DNA of 64,000 nucleotides from Cellulophaga sp. BC115SP (GCF_009905545.1 NZ_JAAALB010000013.1:93723-157722); one strand, 5' to 3'. Positions 53,401-60,623 are shown, counted from the stretch's first letter. Made by a program: numbers and translations. The notes: generated by a model not told the origin, from the letters alone.

Positions 53401-53444
53401 TAGATGATATTTATCTTACGAGATTAATTATTCCTGAAAAATAA
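50403..53444 (+). CDS. Reg_prop/Y_Y_Y-type sensor histidine kinase with degenerate ATP lid
   Basis: 1013 residues. A signal/anchor is followed by a large beta-propeller region with reg_prop-like repeats (WFGEQQLVTTD, GNLFMSTDNGLVIV, GTLYFGGLNGINVI; about 40-630). Next are a Y_Y_Y-like domain (about 670-745), a transmembrane helix (about 756-782) and a kinase core. The H-box is LLVHDVRHPIISFNNL with His817, and the N-box is NIIFNAIEYA (about 930-940). A G2-like stretch RGLKIGLSVLK is present, but the G1 motif DxGxG is missing (CYNLVEPDTQ stands there). ATP binding may be weak or lost. It is followed by a LytTR regulator, its probable partner. Confidence 0.88.
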   Translation: MYNKLVRLMKYRFVTILICVLIAHIQSRGQYYLSSKQYGFSSGLGHRHVNASFIDSKGKKIILTANSMAFFEGNSFKSISYPEAFSSKGFNTICEDNMGNYWVSEAFEWFYSFNIRQTYVYNHEQFIPSKNKLPSSIQIESIISDENRLLLIGTKTGEIYSYSANNNKLTLRKKIGKLPVKLLYAKQNKIVFCEAKGTLEDDNIQLINYVGKVLFQEKLLNKFGVSVLSVADELYAVFDGRTQTEVVKLGTNITFSLPKNHSYTYLTGLVYEPKFKSLIFYSNDKISFLSPNLETLYTHDFPFSIHHIIADGHGNLFMSTDNGLVIVRIQKGVINTLLYNPNPEDNQNNYSCRQIYKLDKNTLIVNTNQCRQVVNLQTGKSEKLPTLNTNLQNDFILSILHDKQGNLWFGEQQLVTTDLVSKVNHAYFANYETRIWSMIEHKQGLLLGFEKKGIGYFDKSKGSIEYFDGKQPQELASATVYDFLKLKDKVFIASSSGLYVLDNDGTIKNIPYSFGQKKATYDINLFDKKRANTLILSTEEGILLLDIATSKIRQFIQDKHFAKVKFLSCYETQNGYWASSEQGIWHFDKVGNLLKIYTELDGLTNNECNTLAHFQDEEGTLYFGGLNGINVIKPEAFANQPKEGVMLIRNIRIFDNQELVSTMPALNGNIITLKTSENSIELEAEFDDYMYDCEKQFYYTVGQEEKNWAPFVAKNFRMDNLPYGESLIHLKVVACNNFANSNILTVKVFRAYPLYYRWYFWVMVAVVMGLLIWAGFQLYAYNYRMRNLKLKALVDRQTVSLHENLKFRDELLKLLVHDVRHPIISFNNLTDKLNLLIQKQEYERLSLLGTESKSRSENLLWLIDNLILWIQSTNKNETVVYQNHDLIGLIHKIIRSYQNDISVRNLTFVVEPEAFIAKIDEKLFVITMRNIIFNAIEYAKRDTTVQIKISRNAQLVEVTCYNLVEPDTQPRAESRGLKIGLSVLKTILEKQSIELFNDKVDDIYLTRLIIPEK

Positions 53445-53446
53445 AT

Positions 53447-53487
53447 CTAAAAAGAGTGTATCAACCAAAATTGGTACACTTTTTTAT
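53447..53487 (+). terminator. Terminator-like hairpin after the sensor kinase
   Basis: AAAAGAGTGTA and TACACTTTTTT with inner CCAA/TTGG pairing, followed by a T-rich tract, three bases after the kinase stop. The response regulator probably has its own promoter in the following 195 bases. Confidence 0.7.
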
Positions 53488-53682
53488 TGTTATAAAAAAC
53501 CAAGATTTATAAATACTCGTAAGTATATACGAGCAATACCAAGAGTTACAAAAAGTTATTCGTTGCAGATTTTGAGCAACGTATTCCAGCCATAAAATAA
53601 CTTAGTATTTGTTGCCAGCTTTTAACACCCATTATTTAAAACACTTTGTGATTATTTGCATTAAGAATCCACTAGTCTATTT

Positions 53683-54405
53683 ATGAATCCTATTTCTTGC
53701 TTAATCCTAGAAGATACCATCAGTGATCAACTAGACATAGAGCTTATACTACAGCACTATCCTATGATAGATGCTACTTATGTAAACACCCCAAAATCCT
53801 TTTTAACAGCCATCAAAGAAAATGATTATCAACTTTATTTTATGGATATTCACGTTTCGTCTGATATTACTGGCGTAGACTTGTTAGCATCTGTACGTAA
53901 CTCTGGTGCTTGGGTGATACTCAATAGTTCGTATTTAACGGATGAATATTATGAAGAATATAAAAAAATAGATTGTCGAAAATACTGTATCTCTAAGCCC
54001 CTTAATCCGTTTTCTGTTAGAACAATCCTTGATGAATTAGTAAGTCAAACTACCAAAAATAATTCATTGGGTAATAGTACAGAATTTATTATGGTGAAGC
54101 AAGGGGATTATTTGCACAAAATCAATATTGATTCGATTTTATATTTCGAATCGAGCGGTCACTTAGTTTATATCAAAACCAAAGAGGCTAAATATGCCAC
54201 TTACGGTTCGCTCAAACATTATGAGTCGTTGATTCAAGGAAAAACTTTTGAAAAAATCAATCGAAACGTTATTATCAATCTGCTATTTGTGCAGAAGATT
54301 AATATCAAAGAAGATTTTATCGAAATTGACAACTCGTGTTTTTCCCTAAGTAGAATCCAGAAAAAAGAATTCATAGAAAAATTTGATAGACTTATACTTA
54401 AATAA
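53683..54405 (+). CDS. LytTR family response regulator
   Basis: 240 residues. The N-terminal receiver domain has the acidic pair Glu10-Asp11 (LILED), phospho-acceptor Asp55 (YFMDIHV), Ser82/Ser83 (LNSSY) and Lys105 (SKPLNP). The C-terminal domain (about 135-238) is LytTR: VKQGDYLHKINIDSILYFESSGHLVYIKT, LKHYESLIQGKTFEKINRNVIINLLFVQKI. It binds DNA as a short-direct-repeat reader. It follows the sensor kinase by 238 bases and is the best candidate regulator of the cluster upstream. Confidence 0.94.
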   Translation: MNPISCLILEDTISDQLDIELILQHYPMIDATYVNTPKSFLTAIKENDYQLYFMDIHVSSDITGVDLLASVRNSGAWVILNSSYLTDEYYEEYKKIDCRKYCISKPLNPFSVRTILDELVSQTTKNNSLGNSTEFIMVKQGDYLHKINIDSILYFESSGHLVYIKTKEAKYATYGSLKHYESLIQGKTFEKINRNVIINLLFVQKINIKEDFIEIDNSCFSLSRIQKKEFIEKFDRLILK

Positions 54406-54408
54406 ATA

Positions 54409-54620
54409 CTGAATGATGAGTTGTGAGTTAGGAATATAGGAAGGGTTTATAGCTATTTTAGATTTGGGATTTCTGATTTCGGAATTATAAAAATATACTT
54501 TTATTTTTTACAAAATATAGAAGCTTACACTGCCGAAATCCAACATCCGATATCCGAAATAAACAGTTTTTATTATCTTTCGCACAATCCTAATTCACAA
54601 CTTAGCACTAATACTTACTT
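54409..54620 (-). repeat. Dispersed about 210-bp repeat, family A copy 2
   Basis: The reverse complement of the repeat at 9995-10215. On the reverse strand it reads TTTCGGATATCGGAT, ATTTTGTAAAAAATAA, CCGAAATCAGAAATCC, CTAACTCACAA in the same order. It fills most of the 354-base gap between the LytTR gene and the sigma factor gene. Confidence 0.8.
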
Positions 54621-54759
54621 TACCTCCTTTTCTAAATCATTTCATTTTTTGAAATGATTTTTTTCTTGCACCCAACCATTCTTTCTTTACTTTCATCTTG
54701 TTAGTGTTCTGATACTCCTGTAAGTGTATGGTCCTATAGTAACGAAAAATAGCCACATA

Positions 54760-55317
54760 TTGAAGACACAAGAAGAAATCATAAAACGATGCTTAAAGGG
54801 AGATGAAACAGCCTTTAGCACACTATATCATCAATTTTCCTCCAAAATGATGGTGGTGTGCACGCGCTATTCGTCCGACTATGAATCTGCACAAGACTTA
54901 CTTCAAGAGGGATTTATTCGGGTGTTTCAACATTTACATCAATTCAAAAATGAAGGCTCTTTGGAAGGTTGGATTCGGCGAATTATTGTAAATCTGGCGT
55001 TGGAAACCTATCGAAAAAATGTAAACCTGCGCAATCAAACAGAACTTCCGAGCGAATACGAATCAGAACATCCTTTATCTGCTGAAGATATTCTGAGCCA
55101 GCTCAATGCCAATGAATTACTGTCGCTAGTACAGCAACTTCCTCCTACTTACCGACTGGTATTTAACCTTTATGAGTTTGAAGGAGCCAAGCACCACGAA
55201 ATAGCTCAACAATTGGGCATATCAGAAGGCACTTCCAAATCCAATTTACACGATGCCAAAAAACTTTTACAAAAATGGGTTTCTAAATTGATGTACGATA
55301 CCAATAATCATAAATAA
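54760..55317 (+). CDS. ECF-type RNA polymerase sigma factor
   Basis: 185 residues if the TTG at 54760 (MKTQEEIIKRCLKGDE) is the start; a GTG at 54724 would add 12 residues. Region 2 is AQDLLQEGFIRVFQHLHQF and EGWIRRIIVNLALETYRK; region 4 is LPPTYRLVFNLYEFEGAKHHEIAQQLGISEGTSKSNLHDAKK. It lacks region 3, as ECF factors do. The gene after it (3-base gap) has an N-terminal cytoplasmic part and one membrane span, fitting a linked regulator. The redox gene set downstream may be its target (inference). Confidence 0.93.
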   Translation: MKTQEEIIKRCLKGDETAFSTLYHQFSSKMMVVCTRYSSDYESAQDLLQEGFIRVFQHLHQFKNEGSLEGWIRRIIVNLALETYRKNVNLRNQTELPSEYESEHPLSAEDILSQLNANELLSLVQQLPPTYRLVFNLYEFEGAKHHEIAQQLGISEGTSKSNLHDAKKLLQKWVSKLMYDTNNHK

Positions 55318-55320
55318 GCC

Positions 55321-56721
55321 ATGAGCGAGCAAAAATCAAATGATATAGGAAAGGTTTTTCGGTCGGCAATAGATGGCCTATCGATGACACCTCCCAAGGC
55401 CGTCTGGGAAAATCTGCGGATGATGGCGCTACAAACACAAATACTTCGTTATCAAACGATTAATCGTTGGCTAACAGTATATGCGAGTATTGTCACCTTA
55501 TTACTTGGAGGCTCTATTATTGAGCATTTTTCCCATAATGAGGTGGAATATCTTATTCCGTCTAAAAACAAATTGGTTTATCAAACTCGACTGGTTCATG
55601 ATACTATTACACTGACTAAAGTTGTGTACAAAACACTCGTAAAGTCTAAGGAAGATATTCCCATTGCCGAAATTGAAACAAATGAAGATACTCAAATAAG
55701 TCATTTATTACCCAAGTCCACTAATAGCCTTAACCCATTAGCTTATGATTCAACTTCTATCATTAAAACAAATAATCCAGTTGCCGATTCTGCTTTTGCT
55801 CAACCTTATAATGTCGAACATTCTGATGTAGTACATCAGGAGTCTATTACCAATACAATTCGTTCAAAACCATATAATCCGTTTATTCATCATATACCAT
55901 TGACTTCGATTCCTTATTGGAAATACAAATCAAGAAATACACCTGCTGAAAAGCCTCCGAAATTGAAGATTCCACTCAAAAATAGACTCTCTATTTCGGC
56001 ATTTTATGCACCAGAATTGGGTGATTTAACTGTATATCGCTCAACTCCTGATGCCTTCAATTATGGAAATGAAATTATCGAAAAATCTAATACTTGGGGT
56101 TTTAGAACAAGTATTGATCTTTCGCCTAGAATTTCAGTTACTACTGGTATTCAGTTGAGTACCACTCAGTTTGCGGGTGCGGTTCGTAAATCGTCTATTC
56201 AACCTGAAATGGTTAATGGGCAATTGCAATATTTATACAAAACTGTATTTGGAGTTGCTAATATTCCTACCGATGAAATGACTACAACGCCTGCTATCAA
56301 TAACCCTATTTCGGTAGAAATGGAGGACAATCATACTGTGAGTTTTATCAATATACCTTTGTCATTACGATATAATGCCTTTTCTCTAAAACTAACCAAA
56401 GGAACTCGTAATCAGCGATATATCAGTTTTTATGGCGCTGGAGGAATCAACTATCATATTCCTAGTAGTCAGCACATGAACGTAGAAGTGTATGAATCAG
56501 ATGGGCATGATTACTATACCACTTTACGTAGTTTTAGTAATACTAGCTCTTACTGGAGCTACCAGTTTGGTATTGGAGCGGAGCTAGAGCTAGGACGTAA
56601 CTCTAGCGTGTGGGTGGAGCCTTATTACCAACGAACTATTAATAGCTTTGTAAAGGACTTACCTCTACAATCGTATCTTCAGAGCACAGGTTTGAGAATA
56701 GGTCTTAAATGGCATTTCTAA
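55321..56721 (+). CDS. Membrane-anchored protein with C-terminal beta-barrel domain, possible anti-sigma factor
   Basis: 466 residues. Residues 1-45 are cytoplasmic-like and end in MTPPKAVWENLRMM, a motif common in Bacteroidetes anti-sigma-like proteins. One membrane helix follows (WLTVYASIVTLLLGGSII, about 47-66). The middle (70-230) is hydrophilic. The last about 240 residues are beta strands (ISVTTGIQLSTTQFAGAVR, YISFYGAGGINYHIP, YWSYQFGIGAELELG, LRIGLKWHF) with a C-terminal aromatic, like an outer-membrane barrel. Both membrane locations in one chain is odd. It lies 3 bases after the sigma factor gene, so it is co-transcribed. Confidence 0.78.
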   Translation: MSEQKSNDIGKVFRSAIDGLSMTPPKAVWENLRMMALQTQILRYQTINRWLTVYASIVTLLLGGSIIEHFSHNEVEYLIPSKNKLVYQTRLVHDTITLTKVVYKTLVKSKEDIPIAEIETNEDTQISHLLPKSTNSLNPLAYDSTSIIKTNNPVADSAFAQPYNVEHSDVVHQESITNTIRSKPYNPFIHHIPLTSIPYWKYKSRNTPAEKPPKLKIPLKNRLSISAFYAPELGDLTVYRSTPDAFNYGNEIIEKSNTWGFRTSIDLSPRISVTTGIQLSTTQFAGAVRKSSIQPEMVNGQLQYLYKTVFGVANIPTDEMTTTPAINNPISVEMEDNHTVSFINIPLSLRYNAFSLKLTKGTRNQRYISFYGAGGINYHIPSSQHMNVEVYESDGHDYYTTLRSFSNTSSYWSYQFGIGAELELGRNSSVWVEPYYQRTINSFVKDLPLQSYLQSTGLRIGLKWHF

Positions 56722-56728
56722 AGTATAG

Positions 56729-56760
56729 GCTTGATGATTTTTTCAAAAAAATCATCAAGC
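56729..56760 (+). repeat. Hairpin after the sigma/anti-sigma pair
   Basis: GCTTGATGATTTTTT (56729-56743) pairs perfectly with 56746-56760 around a 2-base loop. It has no downstream T run, so it is only a probable weak terminator. Confidence 0.55.
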
Positions 56761-56842
56761 TACCCAACCATTTTTCAGCAAATACGTCTTGTATATAGAA
56801 AGGCATTTTAAATTTTATAACAAAACAAAACCATAAGAAACA

Positions 56843-57295
56843 ATGACGACTAATCACGCTGAAAAAATCAACAGAAATGAATTTTTGAAAAACCTTGGCT
56901 TGAAAGGCGCTGCCTTATTGGCGGTGTATTGTACTGGTTCTGCGCTAAGCTCATGTCAAAATGAAAGTAACATTGCCCCAAATCCAACAGGAGAATTACT
57001 TAAAATTGACTTGACCACAACTGCCGCTGCGGCACTAAAAAATGTGGGAGGATATATCCGCCAAAACAACGTAGTACTTGCCAAAGTTAGTGCCACCGAA
57101 TATGTAGCCGTAACACAAACTTGCAGCCACGAAGGTAGACAAGAAATTGTGTATATGAATAGTCAGTTTTATTGCACTGCCCATGGCGCAGCTTTTAGCA
57201 AAACAGGTGCTGGACTCAATAGCAATGGGCGTGCTGGAATTAAAGTTTTTCAAGTGAGCATTGCTGGAAATATTCTTACGGTGACCAACAACTAG
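56843..57295 (+). CDS. Rieske [2Fe-2S] domain protein, exported
   Basis: 150 residues. The N-terminus has a hydrophobic export segment (LGLKGAALLAVYCTGSALSSC) that ends in a possible lipobox (ALSSC). The Rieske domain follows with both cluster motifs: CSHEG (Cys-x-His) and CTAHGAAFSKTG (Cys-x2-His), close to the minimal family length. It should transfer electrons in the periplasm. It is the first gene of a redox set with DUF5777, YceI and a c-type cytochrome. A 234-base spacer with repeat sequence separates it from the next gene. Confidence 0.9.
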   Translation: MTTNHAEKINRNEFLKNLGLKGAALLAVYCTGSALSSCQNESNIAPNPTGELLKIDLTTTAAAALKNVGGYIRQNNVVLAKVSATEYVAVTQTCSHEGRQEIVYMNSQFYCTAHGAAFSKTGAGLNSNGRAGIKVFQVSIAGNILTVTNN

Positions 57296-57377
57296 GAATA
57301 GTGTTGAATTGTGAGTGGTGAATTGTGAATGTAGAATCGTCCTTGCCTAAAATAAGATTGCATTATTGAGCTTTCGG

Positions 57378-57430
57378 CAATCAGCTATGGGCACTCGATA
57401 AAAAGTTTCTATGGTTTCCTAAGAAACATA
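57378..57430. repeat. Dispersed repeat, family D copy 2
   Basis: Aligns with 8888-8940 (CTATG, CACTCG, AAAA, ATGGTTTYCTAAGAAAC). It is flanked by GAATTGTGAGTGGTGAATTG words similar to the end of family A. It fills most of the 57296-57529 gap. Confidence 0.5.
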
Positions 57431-57529
57431 TTTAAACTTTTAGCTTACGGCTTAAAGCCTGTTACATACTATTTACCGATTAATATTTAGTACAGTAAAA
57501 ATCTTTTTTACCTACGTAAAATCAAATAT

Positions 57530-58444
57530 ATGAAACGTTGCTTTTTAATTTTAGGGCTTTGGCTCTGTGGCACCGCTATGTCTTTTGGGCAAGATGACTT
57601 ATTAGCTGAACTGTCAAAAGCGCAAAAAGATATACCCATTTATACTACTGCCACTTTCAAATCTACACGTTTGGTAAGTGGGCATTCTATCGAGACTATT
57701 GCCGCTAAGCATTTGGATTTCAGGATTTCACATAGGTTTGGCGCTATCAATTCAGGTTTTAATGAGCTATTTGGACTCGACCAATCTACCATCAGGTTAG
57801 GCTTGGAGTATGGCGTTACCGACCGATTGACTGTTGGCTTGGGACGCTCTAGTTACGAAAAAGTATATGATTACTATGCGAAATATAAACTACTCCGTCA
57901 ATCCTCTGGAAGTCAGAATACCCCTGTCACTGTTACAGGGCTGATTGCAGCTTATACGACCACACAGGCAACGATGCCTACTAGGCAATATTTCAATAAT
58001 CTCGAACGCCAAAGTTATTGTGCGCAACTATTGGTAGCTCGTAAGTTTGGCGAAAAACTTTCTTTGCAGGTGTCTCCAACGGTACTTCATCGCAACAAAT
58101 CCGAAACGCCTACCGATGCCAATACTCTTTATAGTGTAGGTATGGGAGGGCGCTTCAAGTTGAGCCGACGCACCTCTCTGAATGCTGAATATTACTATAC
58201 GTTACCAGCATTTAGTAAAGCTAACCTTGGACGAGATGCACAATTTACCAATGCGCTCTCCATCGGATTTGACATAGAAACTGGTGGTCACGTTTTTCAA
58301 TTGCATTTGTCCAACTCCAAAGGTATGACTGAAAGAGCCTTGATAGGACAAACGACTGGTCAGTGGAGCATGGGAGATATATTTTATGGCTTCAATATTT
58401 CGAGAGTATTTAGTTTTGATAAACAAAAAAATCAACACCAATGA
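57530..58444 (+). CDS. DUF5777 family outer-membrane beta-barrel protein
   Basis: 304 residues with a signal peptide (1-19, ending SFGQ). The body shows repeated beta strands with turns: KSTRLVSGHSIETIAAKHLDFRISHRFG, LGLEYGVTDRLTVGLGRSS, LSLQVSPTVLHRN, GMGGRFKLSRRTSLNAEYYYTLP and a final FYGFNISRVFSF. These match the DUF5777 barrel family seen in Bacteroidota. The function is unknown. Its stop overlaps the YceI start by 4 bases (ATGA), so the two are translationally coupled. Confidence 0.86.
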   Translation: MKRCFLILGLWLCGTAMSFGQDDLLAELSKAQKDIPIYTTATFKSTRLVSGHSIETIAAKHLDFRISHRFGAINSGFNELFGLDQSTIRLGLEYGVTDRLTVGLGRSSYEKVYDYYAKYKLLRQSSGSQNTPVTVTGLIAAYTTTQATMPTRQYFNNLERQSYCAQLLVARKFGEKLSLQVSPTVLHRNKSETPTDANTLYSVGMGGRFKLSRRTSLNAEYYYTLPAFSKANLGRDAQFTNALSIGFDIETGGHVFQLHLSNSKGMTERALIGQTTGQWSMGDIFYGFNISRVFSFDKQKNQHQ

Positions 58445-58989
58445 GAACCATCATTCTTATGAGTTTATGCCTAATTGGCTTGTTAGGCAAAGCACAAGCG
58501 CAGGTATTTATGACCACCACAGGGTCGACACAGATTTTTTCTGAAACACCTATGGAAAATATTAGTGCCGATAATAAGGTCGTTTCGGCAGCATTAAATA
58601 CCGCTACCAAAGATGTGGCTGTTCGCATTCAGGTCATTGGGTTCAAATTCCCTAATAAACTTATGGAGGAACATTTTAATGAAAATTATATGGAAACAGA
58701 GAAATTTCCCACAAGTAGTTTCAAAGGAAAAATCGTGGATGCTATTGATTTTCAGAAAAGTGGAACTTATGAAGTCAACATCAAAGGTATATTGGAAATG
58801 CACGGAGTAAAACAAGAAAAAACGATAAAAGCAAAGCTTCAAATTGGGGCTGACAAAATTGTTGTAGATGTTCCTTTTGATGTCAAATTAGCAGATTTTA
58901 ACATAGATGTACCAAAATTAGTTTTTGAAAAAATCGCTGAGGTTATTTCTGTTAAAAACCGTTTTATTCTTTTACCCAAAACTCAATAG
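58441..58989 (+). CDS. YceI family periplasmic protein
   Basis: 182 residues with a signal peptide (1-20, ending AQAQ). The YceI lipocalin-like barrel binds long isoprenoids such as ubiquinone or menaquinone precursors; visible strands are QIFSETPMENISADNKVVSAAL, FPNKLMEEHFNENYMETEKFPTSSFKGKIVDAI and GILEMHGVKQEKTIKAKLQI. Length is normal. It starts inside the DUF5777 stop and ends 2 bases before the cytochrome gene. A link to quinone handling in this redox set is inference. Confidence 0.93.
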   Translation: MRTIILMSLCLIGLLGKAQAQVFMTTTGSTQIFSETPMENISADNKVVSAALNTATKDVAVRIQVIGFKFPNKLMEEHFNENYMETEKFPTSSFKGKIVDAIDFQKSGTYEVNIKGILEMHGVKQEKTIKAKLQIGADKIVVDVPFDVKLADFNIDVPKLVFEKIAEVISVKNRFILLPKTQ

Positions 58990-58991
58990 TT

Positions 58992-59762
58992 ATGAAAATG
59001 TTGAAATGCAGTATAATTTTAGGCATAACTATGGGAGGATTTATTGCCTGTCAAAATATCAAAGGTGACCCTTCGCCAACAGACTCAGTCAACAATACGG
59101 GTACGATAACGGTAGATACTGCTGGCACCTCAAACAATCCCTCCAATACAGGTACTTCCACCTTACAATGCGGTACTACGGGAAGCAATGCCTCCAAAGG
59201 CGATTCGGTTTGCTTTACCACACTGATATTACCTTTTTTTGTAAGTAATTGTGCAACAAGTGGTTGTCACGATACCAAGACGCATGCCGATGGTTATGAT
59301 TTAACTTCATATACAAAAATCATGAAAGGTATAACGGCAGGTAGTCCTAGCAAAAGTAAGTTATACACGGTAATGCTTCGCACTGATAATGAGCGTATGC
59401 CACCGCCACCCGCACAGCCTTTATCAAAAACACAAACAGATTTGATTGCCAAATGGATTACCCAAGGTGCAAGGGAGGTGAATTGTGCGGTGGTAGTTGA
59501 TACACAAAATGTCACTTTTTCCAAAACTATTATGCCACTCCTGACCACCAACTGTGTAGGTTGTCACAAAACAGGGAGTTTGTCGGGGGGCGTGAGTTTA
59601 GAAAATTATATACAAGTAAAAAGCTATGTAGATAGCAAACGCCTTTGGGGCTCATTGAATTTCTTGACGGGTTATTCGCCTATGCCACCTATTGGGAAGC
59701 TAACAGATTGCCAATTGACTGTCGTAAAAAAATGGATAGATGCAGGTGCGAAGAATGATTAG
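58992..59762 (+). CDS. Di-heme c-type cytochrome lipoprotein
   Basis: 256 residues. A lipoprotein signal ends GGFIAC (Cys20). A Thr/Ser/Asn-rich linker (about 25-65) follows. Heme site 1 is NCATSGCHD, a CX4CH motif, and heme site 2 is NCVGCHKTG, normal CXXCH. Methionine motifs MPPPPAQP and MPPIGKL downstream of each are possible axial ligands. This double-site, PSCyt1-like arrangement is common in surface cytochromes of Bacteroidota. It likely receives electrons from the Rieske protein or a partner. It is the last gene of the YceI transcript and is followed by the long inverted repeat. Confidence 0.85.
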   Translation: MKMLKCSIILGITMGGFIACQNIKGDPSPTDSVNNTGTITVDTAGTSNNPSNTGTSTLQCGTTGSNASKGDSVCFTTLILPFFVSNCATSGCHDTKTHADGYDLTSYTKIMKGITAGSPSKSKLYTVMLRTDNERMPPPPAQPLSKTQTDLIAKWITQGAREVNCAVVVDTQNVTFSKTIMPLLTTNCVGCHKTGSLSGGVSLENYIQVKSYVDSKRLWGSLNFLTGYSPMPPIGKLTDCQLTVVKKWIDAGAKND

Positions 59763-59790
59763 AAAACGAAATTATGCTCAATAATATATC

Positions 59791-59900
59791 TAACCAAAGC
59801 AAGGAAGCGTTTTAACACTTAGAGTCAATTGATGAGGTGGCATAGTATTTGAGGTTTTATTCAAATAGTACCCCCTAAGTGTTAATCCTTGCATTGGTTA
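59791..59900 (+). promoter_or_regulatory. Long inverted repeat leading into the start codon of the next gene
   Basis: TAACCAAAGCAAGG (59791-59804) and TTAACACTTAG (59812-59822) pair with 59887-59900 (one mismatch) and 59875-59885 (perfect). An inner TATTTGA/TCAAATA hairpin lies in the loop. The right arm ends in the A of the ATG at 59900. As RNA it would fold the start into a stem, so it may control translation or be a mobile palindrome. Confidence 0.6.
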
Positions 59901-60544
59901 TGAGTATGAAAAATAGGTTTAAATATATAATACTGACGTTATTACTTCTTTTGGGAGTCTCTTCCCTAAAAGCGCAAACTACTCCTCAAATTTTTTATAA
60001 AATAGAATATAAAAGCGATGGTTGGTTTTACGCTTCTATGAAATCTAGCGCTAATTTGAATAATAGTAGCACGACCACTATGAATAAAATTACAGAAATG
60101 CAATTTACGATTGTGGCGCCGATTGGTACTTTTGCCAAAATCAAAAATCTAACGGGTACTTTGCCATTGCAAGACGGTGTTGGTTCTTCGGTGTGGGGTA
60201 AACAGTCCAAAACTAATGCAACGAATGAATATATTTATTTCTATGCTTTAGGTATTCCTACCATTCAAAACATCACAGCCAATGTAGATGTTCCTATGTT
60301 CAAATTCCAGTTAACTAGTTGTACTGGCTCATTACGTTTGTACCGTAACGTTGCAGACGCATCAGGTTCAGCAGACGTACAGGTGCTCAACTCCGCTAAT
60401 TCCATGTTTATGCCTTCGATTGGTTTAGCCATGGTAAATGCCTACAAAGGCAACTACGGAACAGAGGCTAATTGTAATCCTATTGTTTGTAATCCTGTGA
60501 TTTGCCAGCCATTAACAGTCGTTAAGAGGGTTTCCACAAAATAA
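59900..60544 (+). CDS. Small secreted protein, unknown function
   Basis: 214 residues from ATG 59900 (MSMKNRFKYII; MKNRF at 59906 is another option). A signal peptide ends near SLKAQ. The mature part is rich in Asn, Thr and Ser with beta-strand patterns (IFYKIEYKSDGWFYASMKSSANL, MQFTIVAPIGTFAKI, FKFQLTSCTGSLRLYRNVADA) that resemble cohesin-like or T9SS-linked adhesin domains. The end has paired cysteines (CNPIVCNPVICQP). No family recognised. Its start codon lies at the edge of a long inverted repeat. Confidence 0.75.
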   Translation: MSMKNRFKYIILTLLLLLGVSSLKAQTTPQIFYKIEYKSDGWFYASMKSSANLNNSSTTTMNKITEMQFTIVAPIGTFAKIKNLTGTLPLQDGVGSSVWGKQSKTNATNEYIYFYALGIPTIQNITANVDVPMFKFQLTSCTGSLRLYRNVADASGSADVQVLNSANSMFMPSIGLAMVNAYKGNYGTEANCNPIVCNPVICQPLTVVKRVSTK

Positions 60545-60569
60545 CTTCTTCACAGAGAACCATTTCTTT

Positions 60570-60602
60570 TTGTAGTTAAAGGGACTTTTTACTGTATTTT
60601 TG
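60570..60602 (+). promoter_or_regulatory. Promoter of the LysR-type regulator gene
   Basis: TATTTTTG at 60595-60602 (TAnnTTTG) with TTG at 60570-60572 as -33 (22-base spacer). It excludes a TTG start at 60600 and supports the ATG at 60624. Confidence 0.55.
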
Positions 60603-60623
60603 TCAAAAATATCCGAATCCCTC

